Assembly: GCF_000430585.1 (NCBI RefSeq)
Contig: NZ_AUMH01000015.1
Coordinates: forward strand, 32,716 to 96,715
Source: Alicyclobacillus herbarius DSM 13609
GTDB taxonomy: Bacteria; Bacillota; Bacilli; Alicyclobacillales; Alicyclobacillaceae
Direction: 5' to 3'
DNA length: 64,000 nucleotides
A model generated the notes under the pieces. It did not search any database and was not told the DNA's origin. It worked only from the letters and a program-made list of their open reading frames with translations. A program made the position numbers and the translations under genes. Below, one piece after another: positions 55,093 to 63,944 of the stretch (its first letter is position 1; each line of letters starts with the position of its first letter).

Positions 55093-55581
55093 ATGAACGA
55101 GAACCTGCAGAACTTCCTGATTGGCTTATGGGAAAACGCGCCTTTGATGGCGGCCATCTGTGCCATTTTGGTCACTCAGATGTTGAAGGTTCCCGTGGAA
55201 TATCTCCTCCACCGTGAATGGAACGTGCACAAAGTGGTGGATGCCGGTGGAATGCCGAGTTCTCATGCCGCGAGTGTTGCCGCCTTGACCACAACGTTGG
55301 CCTTTGTGGTGGGCCCGTCTTCGCCCGTGTTCGCGACGTCGGTTGTTTTCACCGCGATTGTGATGTACGACGCGGGCGGAATTCGACGGCATGCCGGCGA
55401 GCACGCTGTGCTTCTCAATCGACTCGCCATGGAGATTGCACGCTCCGGAATTTACCTCGAACCCTCTGCCACGTCAGAAGGGGAGAGGCTGAAAGAGATT
55501 CTTGGGCATGAACCACGTGAGGTTCTGGTGGGGGCTGCAATTGGGGTTCTTATAGGGATTGCATTTGGAAAGTGGTGGTGA
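55093..55581 (+). CDS. yuiD: Divergent PAP2-family membrane protein (YuiD/DUF212)
   Basis: A 162-residue membrane protein. DAGGMPSSHAASVAALTT is the DUF212 form of the PAP2 PSxH site, and IVMYDAGGIRRHAGEHA carries the second conserved block. Four or five hydrophobic segments. B. subtilis YuiD is its counterpart. It lies 9 bases after the aminopeptidase, so an operon is likely, and is followed by a terminator. Lipid phosphatase activity is unproven for the family. Confidence 0.9.
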   Translation: MNENLQNFLIGLWENAPLMAAICAILVTQMLKVPVEYLLHREWNVHKVVDAGGMPSSHAASVAALTTTLAFVVGPSSPVFATSVVFTAIVMYDAGGIRRHAGEHAVLLNRLAMEIARSGIYLEPSATSEGERLKEILGHEPREVLVGAAIGVLIGIAFGKWW

Positions 55582-55603
55582 GGCAGCCAAGGTGGCTGCC
55601 TTT
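55582..55603 (+). terminator. Terminator after yuiD
   Basis: GGCAGCC (55582-55588), loop AAGGT, GGCTGCC (55594-55600), TTTCTGG, directly after the stop codon. Confidence 0.7.
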
Positions 55604-55626
55604 CTGGTTAATCACGGACCTTTCGG

Positions 55627-55905
55627 TTAAACATTCGGCTTGGGTGGGGATTCTGGAATCGGGATTTTATGGATGAGTTCCTGCAGTGCCTCCTCAGCCG
55701 ATGGGAGGACTCGGCTGCCGTACACGACGAGACGTTCGGATTCGCGCGGTACCGCAATGGCGTAATACGTATCATCTTGATTCACGAACAGCTCCACATC
55801 GTAGATGTTGTCCGCCGTGGTATACTCGTACAGCAGTTTTTGCCGCAGGAATGTACCTTGCGGCACGGAGACGGAACGGAACGCCGCGTTGAATGGGTCT
55901 GGCAT
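55627..55905 (-). CDS. Hypothetical protein, 92 residues
   Basis: A small soluble protein. ATG 55905 has GGAGG upstream. Its pattern (DPFNAAFRSVSVPQGTFLRQ, then TTADNIYDVELFVNQDDTYY, then VLPSAEEALQELIHKI) suggests a beta-strand core followed by a C-terminal helix and a Pro-rich tail. No family recognised. Transcribed away from the Nudix gene. Confidence 0.65.
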   Translation of the reverse strand: MPDPFNAAFRSVSVPQGTFLRQKLLYEYTTADNIYDVELFVNQDDTYYAIAVPRESERLVVYGSRVLPSAEEALQELIHKIPIPESPPKPNV

Positions 55906-55987
55906 AAACGGTCAACCTCCTTAGCGGATGTCTTTGGTGGTCCGTGGTCACCCGTCGACGAGATAAGGCCAGCTCGGAAAGGAAGGA

Positions 55988-56479
55988 ATGAGCGTGCGGT
56001 ATGAGTATGAAACTTGGCAGCCCGCGGTTGCGATTCGTTTGCACAGGCCGTCGGTCGAGCGTCCGCATTCGGTACTGGTATTTCCCATTTACCGAGGCTC
56101 CATCGTCTGGGTTAAGCACCCTGTACGGGGATGGGAAGTCCCAGGCGGTAAGTGTGAACCGGCCGAATCTCCAGAGATGGCCGCTGTACGCGAGGTTTGG
56201 GAAGAGTCAGGGGCGTTGATGGAAAAACTGACTTGGCTGGCTGAGTATCAAATCCCGCAAATAGATGATTCATTCCTTTTCAAGTGGGTCTATTGGGGCT
56301 TTGTCGAAAAATGGGTTGACAGACCGTCTGACTCGGAGACCATCGGTGTACAGCTCGGAGCTTTGCCTAATCCGTCACAACTGCAAGAAAGGGTAGACAT
56401 CAGCCCAATTTTGAAAGACGACGTGTATCTGTCGCTTTATTCAATTTTAAGAAAACATGTGGCGGCATCTTTGCAATAA
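55988..56479 (+). CDS. Nudix hydrolase
   Basis: A 163-residue Nudix protein. The Nudix box GGKCEPAESPEMAAVREV followed by WEESGA fits GX5EX7REUXEEXGU and binds the catalytic metal. Substrates may be nucleoside diphosphate derivatives; specificity cannot be read. ATG 55988 with GGAAAGGAA upstream. Strands before the box (LVFPIYRGSIVWVKHPVRGW) are typical of Bacillota Nudix proteins annotated MutT/Nudix. Confidence 0.9.
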   Translation: MSVRYEYETWQPAVAIRLHRPSVERPHSVLVFPIYRGSIVWVKHPVRGWEVPGGKCEPAESPEMAAVREVWEESGALMEKLTWLAEYQIPQIDDSFLFKWVYWGFVEKWVDRPSDSETIGVQLGALPNPSQLQERVDISPILKDDVYLSLYSILRKHVAASLQ

Positions 56480-56492
56480 GGAGCCTTCGAAA

Positions 56493-56542
56493 AACCACGG
56501 AGCGGGGAAAAGGGTATTCGCCAACTCCGTGGTTCTGTTTTT
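56493..56542 (+). terminator. Terminator between Nudix gene and korB
   Basis: AACCACGGAG (56493-56502) pairs perfectly with CTCCGTGGTT (56525-56534), then CTGTTTTT. It probably also serves the convergent korAB transcript. Confidence 0.75.
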
Positions 56543-57407
56543 AGGCAAATTGCTTCAGAGCGTTCTGGAACAGCTCCGGGTCTAGAGAGAGGTTTTCCTC
56601 CATAAGGGCCCGCTCCGGATACCCCGGAATTTGGTCTTCATACGGCACCCGGGAATCATCGCGATAAATGAGCCCAGTGGCCAGTCCACCCGTTTTTATC
56701 ACCATCTGCATCGCGGCCGCTCGGTCGGTCGGATCGTAATCTGGGACTTGATCCAGATTGAAGACGTGCTCGCGGAACCAGTCATACGTGTTGATTTTAT
56801 TATACGTGACACAGGGACTAAAGACGTTTACCAGTGAGAATCCGCGGTACTGAATCGCTTGCTCAATCAGGTTGACTAGTTGGTTGACGTCGCTCGAGAA
56901 TCCCTGTGCAAGGAAGCCAATTCCGGCACCCAAAGCTACCTGGGTCGGAACAATGGCGTTTTCGATGTTTCCCTGTGGCGTGGTTTTCGCCTCAAAGCCG
57001 TGGGCACTGGTGGGAGAATGCTGCCCTTTGGTTAAGCCGTAGATCTGGTTGTCCATCACGATGTACGTGATATCCATATTCCGGCGAACGGCGTGCATGA
57101 AGTGATTGAGGCCAATGCCAAAACCATCGCCGTCACCACCCGCGGCAATGACGGTCAGGTGCCGGTTTGCGAGTTTTAAGCCTTGGGCCGCCGGCAACGC
57201 GCGGCCGTGTACACCATGAAACCCGTACGTGTTGATGTAGCCCGAAATCCGGCCGGAACAGCCAATTCCGGACACAATCGCCACTTCATGGGGTTCTTTT
57301 CCCAAAGCGGCCAGGGCGCGCTGAATGGACGCTTGTACGGAAAAATCGCCGCATCCGGGGCACCAGTTGGGCCGCACATTGTTGCGAAAGTCCTTTACCG
57401 TAGCCAC
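56541..57407 (-). CDS. korB: 2-oxoacid:ferredoxin oxidoreductase, beta subunit
   Basis: A 288-residue thiamine-diphosphate-binding subunit. Cys in NWCPGCGDFSVQ binds part of the [4Fe-4S] cluster; the ThDP motif runs AAGGDGDGFGIGLNHFMHAVRRN with the metal-binding NQIYGLTKGQHSP after it. With KorA it oxidises 2-oxoglutarate (or another 2-oxoacid) with CoA to acyl-CoA, reducing ferredoxin. ATG 57407 lies 1 base after korA. The ferredoxin at 26287 is a candidate partner. Pyruvate or branched-chain oxoacid specificity cannot be excluded. Confidence 0.94.
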   Translation of the reverse strand: MATVKDFRNNVRPNWCPGCGDFSVQASIQRALAALGKEPHEVAIVSGIGCSGRISGYINTYGFHGVHGRALPAAQGLKLANRHLTVIAAGGDGDGFGIGLNHFMHAVRRNMDITYIVMDNQIYGLTKGQHSPTSAHGFEAKTTPQGNIENAIVPTQVALGAGIGFLAQGFSSDVNQLVNLIEQAIQYRGFSLVNVFSPCVTYNKINTYDWFREHVFNLDQVPDYDPTDRAAAMQMVIKTGGLATGLIYRDDSRVPYEDQIPGYPERALMEENLSLDPELFQNALKQFA

Positions 57408-57408
57408 G

Positions 57409-59133
57409 TCAGTTCATCTCCTTGCAGAACTCATAAATTTCCACCGGTAAAATGGCCTGGCCATTATATTTGAGGAAGCTCTGAACCGGTGAAGCATCCA
57501 CGCCGAAGAAAGACATTAGATGACGGAGTTGGGCCGTCGCGTTGTTTTCGACCACGACAACCTGCTTGGCGCCCGATAATGCGGCTTGGAGCTGCTTCGT
57601 CGGGAACGGCAGAATCGCGTGCAAGTGGATATGCGCCACCTTCAATCCGTCCCGCTGCAACCATTCCATCGCTTCAGAAATCGCGCCGATATTCGAGCCA
57701 ATGCCGACGATGGCGATGTCGGGGGCATCGTCACCCGTCCGGACGACGCTGCCTTCAATTTCTACGCCTTCCAGCTTACGCATCCGCTTCTCCATCATCG
57801 ATTTCCGGTTTCCGGCGGTCTCGTTTGGGCGCCCCGTCTCCATGTGCTCCACACCCGTCACGTGGTGCAGCCCACCTTTCGTTCCCGGGAAGACGCGCTT
57901 CGAGATGCCACTGTCTGTGAGTTGATAGCGTAGGAACTCGCCTCCAGCCTCCTGTGCCAGATCCTCCGCGTCGGCGATAGCGCCACGGTCAATCACGATG
58001 TCCTCCAGGCGCAGCATGTCGGTGGTCTGTTTGCTGAGGGACAGTTGCAGGTCCGTCATGATGATGACGGGACACTGGTACTTTTCAGCCAGGTTGAAGG
58101 CCTTGCCTACGACCGTAAAACACTCCTCGGTCGTGGCCGGATTAAGTACGATCTTCGGAATCTCACCATGGGTTCCGAATAAAGCCGCCAACATATCGGA
58201 CTGTTCCTGTTTGGTTGGCAAACCGGTGGATGGGCCGCCACGCTGCGTGTCGATGATGACAACAGGGGTTTCCGTCATACCCGCCAATCCGATGGCTTCC
58301 ATCATCAGAGACAAACCCGGACCGGCGGTACAGGTGAAGGCCCGGGCTCCACCATACGCGGCACCAATTGTCATGTTCATCGCCGCAATTTCGTCTTCCG
58401 TTTGGACAACGACCCCGCCAACCTTCGGGAAGTGCTTAATCAGAAACTCCATCACATCCGACGCAGGGGTAATCGGATAGGCAGGCATGATACGGGCCCC
58501 AGCTGCCAGGGCACCCAATCCCAAAGCCTCGTTGCCCATCATGAACAGACGACGGGTCCCATCCGCAGGCCGCAGGGCGAATGCCGGATCGGCCCCGCCC
58601 AAGTCTTTCATATAGTTGAACCCACGGGTGATGGCTTCCATGTTTTGATCCACAATGCGCTGGCCTTTACGCAAAAACCGCTCTTCGATCACCTCCCGGA
58701 ACGTGTCCACGGGGAGTCCAAGTAAGCATGCGGACGCACCGAGGGAAACCATATTCTTCATAATGGAAGAGCCGCATTCCTCAGCGATCTTGGTCAACGG
58801 CACCGAGAACAGCCGCACATGATCGGGGGCTTTCGGGTTGAATTTGCTGTCCGCGATGACGACGCCGCCTTCTCGGACCTCGCCAACGTTCAGGTCAATG
58901 CTTTCTTGGTCGAAGGCCAGGAGCACGTCCGTATAATCCGCAATCGCCCGGTATTGCTTGAGACTGACCCGGACTTTATCGTTAGAATGGCCTCCTTTAA
59001 TGCGGGAAGAAAAATGACGAAATGAATACACATAATACCCTTGGCGGTTCAGCGCAATTGCGAACGTCTCGCCGGTGCTTTCCACGCCTTCTCCTTGTTG
59101 ACCGCCAACTTTCCATGAAAGTTGCTCCAACAT
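57409..59133 (-). CDS. korA: 2-oxoacid:ferredoxin oxidoreductase, fused gamma-alpha subunit
   Basis: A 574-residue subunit in which an N-terminal gamma domain (GGQQGEGVESTGETFAIALN, GGHSNDKVRVS) is fused to the alpha domain (MPAYPITPASDVMEFL, FTCTAGPGLSLMMEAIGLAG). The motif YPITPASD marks the two-subunit KorAB class of Bacillota, Actinobacteria and Thermus. Start ATG 59133 follows GAAGGAG. First gene of a two-gene operon with korB. The enzyme gives an alternative to the NAD-linked oxoglutarate dehydrogenase in the TCA cycle. Confidence 0.94.
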   Translation of the reverse strand: MLEQLSWKVGGQQGEGVESTGETFAIALNRQGYYVYSFRHFSSRIKGGHSNDKVRVSLKQYRAIADYTDVLLAFDQESIDLNVGEVREGGVVIADSKFNPKAPDHVRLFSVPLTKIAEECGSSIMKNMVSLGASACLLGLPVDTFREVIEERFLRKGQRIVDQNMEAITRGFNYMKDLGGADPAFALRPADGTRRLFMMGNEALGLGALAAGARIMPAYPITPASDVMEFLIKHFPKVGGVVVQTEDEIAAMNMTIGAAYGGARAFTCTAGPGLSLMMEAIGLAGMTETPVVIIDTQRGGPSTGLPTKQEQSDMLAALFGTHGEIPKIVLNPATTEECFTVVGKAFNLAEKYQCPVIIMTDLQLSLSKQTTDMLRLEDIVIDRGAIADAEDLAQEAGGEFLRYQLTDSGISKRVFPGTKGGLHHVTGVEHMETGRPNETAGNRKSMMEKRMRKLEGVEIEGSVVRTGDDAPDIAIVGIGSNIGAISEAMEWLQRDGLKVAHIHLHAILPFPTKQLQAALSGAKQVVVVENNATAQLRHLMSFFGVDASPVQSFLKYNGQAILPVEIYEFCKEMN

Positions 59134-59521
59134 TTTTGTCTTTCACTCCTTCAGAAAAACTCTGCCTTCACGGTGCATCCTGATGGCGTGGCAAAGGCCC
59201 ATGACCCTCCGCAGCAGCACACTCTGCAGCCGATCCGTCCACAGCATGGACAAGGAACGGTCCGCTTGCGCGGCCTCCGAGATCACGGGTACGATACAGA
59301 AGAGGTCTTTCGACCATCATCATTCACGACCTGTATGGACTCCCGGCAGAGGTGGTACAAAGCTGGTATTCGTTCGCCCACTATAGCTATTATACTGTAA
59401 GGATACTGCCGAGAAAACTGATATTGACGGATCTTCTGGAGGATTGGCGTTGCATAGAATGCTGCCAATTATTATATGGGCTCCGTGATTTCCAAAACTA
59501 TCGGTGATGGAGGGACATGCT
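59134..59521. other. 388-base divergent region with two promoter candidates
   Basis: On the minus strand TATAAT (59389-59394) with a weak TTTTCT -35 (59412-59417) could drive korAB, leaving a leader of about 250 bases. On the plus strand TTGCAT (59451-59456) and TTATAT (59473-59478) at 16 bases could drive the DUF86 gene. A GAGGTGGTAC stretch at 59349 recalls a T-box anticodon-binding core, but stem and tRNA-end sequences are missing. No gene is supported inside. Confidence 0.4.
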
Positions 59522-59962
59522 GTGTTCATTACGAATGAGTTGCAGCAACAAATTGGTGCGTGTCTGGAGGCTTTGCGAGAGCGAGCCGAGTGGCTGCAGA
59601 GTGTGGCGTTGCTACCATCCGGCTGGGCAACCACGGCTGAACGCCGGTGGGCGGCCGAGCGAGCTTTGCACGTGGGGATTGAGTGCGTGACGGATGCAGC
59701 CGCGCTCCTCATTGACGCGCTTGTTATGCGCGATCCGGGCGGGTACGCGGACATTTTGCGTGTCTTGATGGAGGAAGAGGTCGTGAGCCGGAACTGGTTT
59801 GAACGGTTTCAGGGCGCCGTACGTTTACGGCAGGACTTGGTCCGGCGATATGTAAGTATTAAGCCGGACGAAATCGAATCGGGAGTCCGCGAGTATGCGC
59901 CGCTATTTCTGCAGTATATCGAGCAGATGCAAGCGTATCTCGAACGAGAGCAGAAGCGCTAA
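59522..59962 (+). CDS. DUF86/HepT-like protein (YutE-type)
   Basis: A 146-residue helical protein. The block ERRWAAERALHVGIECVTDAAALLI and the C-terminal segment GAVRLRQDLVRRYVSIKPDEI follow the HepT/DUF86 pattern (E/RRxxxHxxxxxxD then RNxxVHxY). The RNxxxHxY nuclease-type motif is altered to RQDLVRRY, so RNase activity is unlikely. HepT proteins are toxins paired with MNT nucleotidyltransferases; no MNT gene is beside it, as for the stand-alone YutE of Bacillus. GTG 59522 follows GGAGGG at 7 bases. Confidence 0.78.
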   Translation: MFITNELQQQIGACLEALRERAEWLQSVALLPSGWATTAERRWAAERALHVGIECVTDAAALLIDALVMRDPGGYADILRVLMEEEVVSRNWFERFQGAVRLRQDLVRRYVSIKPDEIESGVREYAPLFLQYIEQMQAYLEREQKR

Positions 59963-60489
59963 GCTCGTTGCCCGTCCCGAACCGCCTGGCGCGGAAAAAT
60001 CTGGCGCGGCAAAATGTAGATTCTCACATGGCGTCGGACGCCAAACTGAATGGCGTCCTTTCGGGATGGGAGTAAGACGTCAATGTGCCGCCCGCGAATT
60101 GCACCTCCCGTGTCCTCAGCGACTCGCCAGCCAAGCCCCTCAATATATACATAACTTCCGATAGGGATGACGGACGGATCGACCGCAATAGTGCGAAAAG
60201 CTTGTGCTCGCGTACCGCTGGCTGTAACGCCAAAACCGCGGCTTCCTGGTCGTTTTCCTGTGGAAACCGGATCGAGCGCATAGGCGGTCAACGTGAAGTC
60301 ATCCAGGGTTTGATGCGGCGTCGTTTCGACGTCCGCATCACGAATGGAGGCAAATGCCGCAACGGCTGCCTCGACATGACGGTGTTCTGCGTATGGGTGT
60401 CCCTCTGCCTGATAGATATCAAATCCCAAAAAGCTGCTGGCGGACGCGATGGCCAACAGCAGTGCGACATGGCGTCTAGGTCGTATCAT
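59959..60489 (-). CDS. 3D-domain cell-wall protein
   Basis: A 176-residue exported protein. Signal or anchor segment at 8-25, a variable stretch, then a 3D domain (about 65-165) with the three conserved Asp: AVDPSVIPIG, EDTGGAIRG and HIDVLLPS. It resembles the 3D domain of the LysM protein at 19151 (TLTAYALDPVSTGKRPGSRG against ELTAYTAGYESTGKRPGDPG), without LysM. Probable peptidoglycan lytic or remodelling enzyme, maybe sporulation or germination related. It overlaps the DUF86 stop by 4 bases. Confidence 0.9.
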   Translation of the reverse strand: MIRPRRHVALLLAIASASSFLGFDIYQAEGHPYAEHRHVEAAVAAFASIRDADVETTPHQTLDDFTLTAYALDPVSTGKRPGSRGFGVTASGTRAQAFRTIAVDPSVIPIGSYVYIEGLGWRVAEDTGGAIRGRHIDVLLPSRKDAIQFGVRRHVRIYILPRQIFPRQAVRDGQRA

Positions 60490-60642
60490 GAACGCTAGTT
60501 TGACCGTTTACCTCTACCCTCATACACCAAGACCGGGGTTCTGTCATGTGCGGGCGGAGCCAATCTTCAGTGAGACATAATCTAGCACCCGATTTAATAG
60601 ATTGAAAAGCGAGGTCGATATTTGCTCAGGAGGGAAACGGGG

Positions 60643-62328
60643 ATGAAGCGGGTGACGTTGCGCTGGTGGACCGTCTTATCGACGCTCATAATGGGGATGA
60701 TTACTACGGGGTGTGGGTTCCACACGGCGACGCCTAGGACGAAAATGATGGTGGACAACTTGCGTCAAGCAAAACCTTCCTCGCCAAAACGTCCTCAGGC
60801 AGGGGGGACGGTTTCGCTGGATGTCGTGGCGGATAAGGTGAATTTGGATCCGGCCAGTGCGTTTGATCCGGTCTCCCAGGAGTTGGTTCGCCAACTTTAC
60901 GACACCTTGGTTCGATACGACGCGCACTCGGGTCGAGTTCTTCCCATGGCAGCGAAATCCTGGTCGGTGTCTAAGGATGGGCGAACCTATACGTTTCACC
61001 TGCGGACCGGGATGCGATTTTGGAACGGAGACTTGGTGACGGCCACCTCGTTCGTGAACGAGTTAAAACGGGTGTTAAGCCGCAGGTTGAGGCCGCATCC
61101 TTGTCCTGCGCCGAGTTTCTTTTTTGACATTCAAGGAGCGGTCGAGTATTACGACGGAAAATCAAAATCGATTTCTGGGGCGCGGGCGGTGAACCGGGAC
61201 ACATTGGTTTTTCACCTTATCAAACCGCAGGCTGATTTTCTGAAAATTTTATCACTTACGTTTTTGTCGGCTGTCGACGTATCGCGAAAGCCTCAGCATG
61301 GCCGAGGGATGGGTGCCCTGATGGGGAGTGGTCCGTTTCAACCAACCACGGTGCATCGGAAAGAGTGGGTCTTTTCACGCAATCCAAGGTATTGGCGTGT
61401 CAATGAAGGGGGGACGAAGCTACCCTACCTGAATCGAGTTATTCTTCACCCGGTGCGTGCACCGGAAGTGGCCGCGGTGGATTTCGAGGAAGGGCTCATT
61501 GCGTGGGTTGAACCGAGTCTCATCGGAGACGGAGCAAGCGCCACCCGCGCCTGGAATCAGATGAAAGTGAACGTACGCCAGCATAAAAAGGTATTCACTC
61601 AACCGGGGGCAACAATGTGGTACTTGGGTATGAATGTGAAACACAAACCGTTTACGGACGTAAACGTTCGAAAGGCTATAGCTTATGCGGTCAACCGCGC
61701 TCAATTCGTCCATGGTATGCGTGATCTCGGGGCGGCCCGGGGGTTGCTGCCGCCAGGCACTCCGGACCAAGTATCGGGTACTTCAGCCCTTTATCCGTAT
61801 AACCTCCGAAAAGCCAAACAGCTGATGCAGCAATCTGGGCACCATCAACCCGTACGGTTAACGCTTTGGTCATTATCCGATAGTGGTCAAGACGCGATGG
61901 TCAAAGAGATGGCTCAGATATTAAATCAAGCTGGTTTTCGGGTACAGCAACATCGGGTTCCGTTTAACAAATTTGTAGACGGTTTGAATTCGGGACAAGC
62001 CGACCTGTTCTACTTCGGATGGCACGAGGATTACCCGGATGCCAACAACTTTTTGAGTCTGTTCCATTCCGGCAACCCACCGATTTTAAATTCCACGCGC
62101 TACCAGAGCCAAAGCATAGACAGATGGTTGGACAGGGCGGAATCCACGCGCAATGAACGAGATCGGGGATTGCTGTTGGGGAAGGTGAGTTCAGAACTCC
62201 TACGGAACGCAGTCTGCATTCCGATTGGCTATCCGCTGGAACGGTATGCGGTGCAGCCTTGGGTTCGCGGCCTCAGCTTTCCGATTGATGAAGCCCCTGA
62301 CTGGGCTTCTGTCTGGATAGACCGTTAG
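60643..62328 (+). CDS. Oligopeptide-type ABC substrate-binding lipoprotein
   Basis: A 561-residue extracytoplasmic solute-binding protein, family 5 (OppA/DppA). Lipoprotein signal with TTGC lipobox near residue 25, then the family entry block NLDPASAFDPVSQELVRQLY, YDTLVRYD, DGRTYTFHLRTGMRFWNGD and, later, KPFTDVNVRKAIAYAVNR. It captures peptides or similar ligands for an ABC importer. ATG 60643 follows AGGAGGG; the frame starts earlier at 60622. No permease or ATPase genes are adjacent, so it may serve a system encoded elsewhere. Confidence 0.9.
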   Translation: MKRVTLRWWTVLSTLIMGMITTGCGFHTATPRTKMMVDNLRQAKPSSPKRPQAGGTVSLDVVADKVNLDPASAFDPVSQELVRQLYDTLVRYDAHSGRVLPMAAKSWSVSKDGRTYTFHLRTGMRFWNGDLVTATSFVNELKRVLSRRLRPHPCPAPSFFFDIQGAVEYYDGKSKSISGARAVNRDTLVFHLIKPQADFLKILSLTFLSAVDVSRKPQHGRGMGALMGSGPFQPTTVHRKEWVFSRNPRYWRVNEGGTKLPYLNRVILHPVRAPEVAAVDFEEGLIAWVEPSLIGDGASATRAWNQMKVNVRQHKKVFTQPGATMWYLGMNVKHKPFTDVNVRKAIAYAVNRAQFVHGMRDLGAARGLLPPGTPDQVSGTSALYPYNLRKAKQLMQQSGHHQPVRLTLWSLSDSGQDAMVKEMAQILNQAGFRVQQHRVPFNKFVDGLNSGQADLFYFGWHEDYPDANNFLSLFHSGNPPILNSTRYQSQSIDRWLDRAESTRNERDRGLLLGKVSSELLRNAVCIPIGYPLERYAVQPWVRGLSFPIDEAPDWASVWIDR

Positions 62329-62439
62329 ACTGCCTGCACGGTCTGCGTGACGTATGGCGTATGGCGACCTGACAGTATCCCTCCGTGTTACACGAGCGAC
62401 TCCACTGGATGTTTAGTCCAACGCGGTCACGAATACGAA

Positions 62440-62507
62440 AAACGCATCTGACCGCAAAGTAGCAGTGAGATGCGTTTCACTCAAAAGCCTTGATGTATCA
62501 AGGCTTT
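62440..62507 (-). terminator. Tandem hairpins ending the Lys-Gly-Ser tRNA operon
   Basis: AAAGCCTTGAT/ATCAAGGCTTT (62484-62507) and AAACGCATCT/AGATGCGTTT (62440-62477) lie in series just downstream, on the minus strand, of tRNA-Ser. Minus-strand T-runs follow both. Confidence 0.65.
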
Positions 62508-62514
62508 ATGTACG

Positions 62515-62604
<90 letters not shown>

Positions 62605-62658
62605 AGATATATATAAAGGTACAAAATAGAGGCCACGTTTGGCCTCTATCATCTCGCT

Positions 62659-62733
62659 TGGAGCGGAAGACGGGATTCGAACCCGCGACCCTCGCCTTGG
62701 CAAGGCGATGCTCTACCCCTGAGCCACTTCCGC
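62659..62733 (-). tRNA. tRNA-Gly(GCC)
   Basis: 75 bases including CCA. Acceptor GCGGAAG/CTTCCGC, anticodon loop TTGCCAA, T loop GGGTTCGAATCCC. Confidence 0.96.
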
Positions 62734-62736
62734 ACA

Positions 62737-62812
62737 TGGTGAGCCATGCTGGACTCGAACCAGCGACACCCTGATTAAAAGTCAGGTGCTCTACCAACTG
62801 AGCTAATGGCTC
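62737..62812 (-). tRNA. tRNA-Lys(UUU)
   Basis: 76 bases including CCA. Acceptor GAGCCAT/ATGGCTC, D arm AGCTCAGTTGGTAGAGC, anticodon loop CTTTTAA. First of the minus-strand cluster. Confidence 0.96.
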
Positions 62813-62851
62813 TCGGCCAATTTCATGGTGAAACTCATCGGCGCGAGAATG

Positions 62852-62880
62852 ACTATACCATATCCGCTGCACCGATGCAA
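62852..62880 (-). promoter_or_regulatory. Promoter of the minus-strand tRNA cluster
   Basis: TTGCAT (62875-62880) and TATAGT (62852-62857) with exactly 17 bases between, 40 bases before tRNA-Lys. Confidence 0.6.
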
Positions 62881-63079
62881 GTGGCAATTGTGGCCTTCCT
62901 ACAAAGAACAGATTCATACGTCTTGACAAAACATTGCAGGGACAACCGGACTTGATTTTTCCATTACCGCACAGACGTTGGAACGGCTGAATTTGTCGGC
63001 GCGTAAGATCTTGCCCGGGTATACGTTAAGGTCATATTCACCACGGATTAGAGGCAGGATACCTTATGGAGGTGAGAGT

Positions 63080-63511
63080 ATGACCTTGGTCCCACAAGAC
63101 CCGTTTGATCTTTTCCAACGCATTGGTTCCTCGTTGTTGCCATCAATTGCGGATCGCAATTGGTATCCGGAATGGTTTAAAACCCAGCCTCGTGTCGATG
63201 TCCACGAAGATCACGAAAATGTTTATGTGACTGCGGAAGTTCCGGGCCTAAATAAGCCGGATGATGTGCGCATTACGGTTCGTGATCGACAGCTTTATCT
63301 AGAGGGCAAGATTGAACAGGAAGCGGAGCATCGCGATCATCACGTGCATCGAACAGAACGATACTACGGTCAATTTACAAGAGTCGTCCCCTTGCCTGCA
63401 CAGGTTCGCGAGGAGGGGGCAGAGGCGACATATCACAACGGAATTCTAAAAGTACGCTTGCCCAAGGCTGAGCCGACCGATGGGCAAAGGATAGACGTGC
63501 GTTTTCAGTGA
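63080..63511 (+). CDS. hsp20: Hsp20 small heat-shock protein
   Basis: A 143-residue alpha-crystallin-domain chaperone that holds unfolding proteins in the cytoplasm. The core runs about 44-140: PRVDVHEDHENVYVTAEVPG, the strand/loop RQLYLEGKIEQ, FTRVVPLPAQV, and the closing motif YHNGILKVRLPK (GxLxxxxPK). ATG 63080 follows GGAGGTGAGAG; an earlier in-frame start at 62978 is unsupported. No CIRCE or CtsR operator was found in its leader. Followed by a terminator. Confidence 0.93.
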   Translation: MTLVPQDPFDLFQRIGSSLLPSIADRNWYPEWFKTQPRVDVHEDHENVYVTAEVPGLNKPDDVRITVRDRQLYLEGKIEQEAEHRDHHVHRTERYYGQFTRVVPLPAQVREEGAEATYHNGILKVRLPKAEPTDGQRIDVRFQ

Positions 63512-63517
63512 GCATGT

Positions 63518-63550
63518 GGGGCGGAATGGCCAGATGGTCTCCGCCCCTTT
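63518..63550 (+). terminator. Terminator after hsp20
   Basis: GGGGCGGA (63518-63525) pairs with TCCGCCCC (63540-63547), then TTTC. Confidence 0.7.
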
Positions 63551-63682
63551 CGGCTTATTCCTTTGACGGAAACAGGGTGGATAAAAATTTGTCTTGAAAC
63601 ACTTGCATGATTGGTGCGTGGCATGTTATTTTATTGCATGTCGCTGCTCGGTTCATTCCAATGATGCCGAGCACAAATTGAT

Positions 63683-63766
<84 letters not shown>

Positions 63767-63769
63767 TGC

Positions 63770-63846
63770 GGTGAGTATGGCGAAGTGGTGAACGCACCGG
63801 ATTGTGGTTCCGGCATTCGTGGGTTCGATTCCCACTACTCACCCCA
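63770..63846 (+). tRNA. tRNA-His(GUG)
   Basis: Acceptor GTGAGTA/TACTCAC with the extra G-1 (63770) opposite discriminator C, anticodon loop TTGTGGT, encoded CCA. Confidence 0.95.
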
Positions 63847-63868
63847 TGCATGCTTGCTGGAGTGTTAT

Positions 63869-63943
63869 TCCCCGATAGCTCAGCGGTAGAGCATCCGGCT
63901 GTTAACCGGAGGGTCGTAGGTTCGAATCCTACTCGGGGAGCCA
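63869..63943 (+). tRNA. tRNA-Asn(GUU)
   Basis: 75 bases including CCA. Acceptor TCCCCGA/TCGGGGA, anticodon loop CTGTTAA, T loop AGGTTCGAATCCT. Confidence 0.96.
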
Positions 63944-63944
63944 G

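Noticed and set aside
59168..59320. 50-codon frame upstream of korA on the minus strand
   Set aside because: No ribosome-binding site; probably untranslated leader.
59341..59400. T-box-like GAGGTGGTAC
   Set aside because: Only the short core is present; specifier stem, T-box bulge context and terminator/antiterminator pair are absent, and the next gene is not amino-acid related.
62813..63079. CIRCE or CtsR operator before hsp20
   Set aside because: No TTAGCACTC/GAGTGCTAA or GGTCAAA repeats seen; TTGACA at 62923 lacks a good -10.
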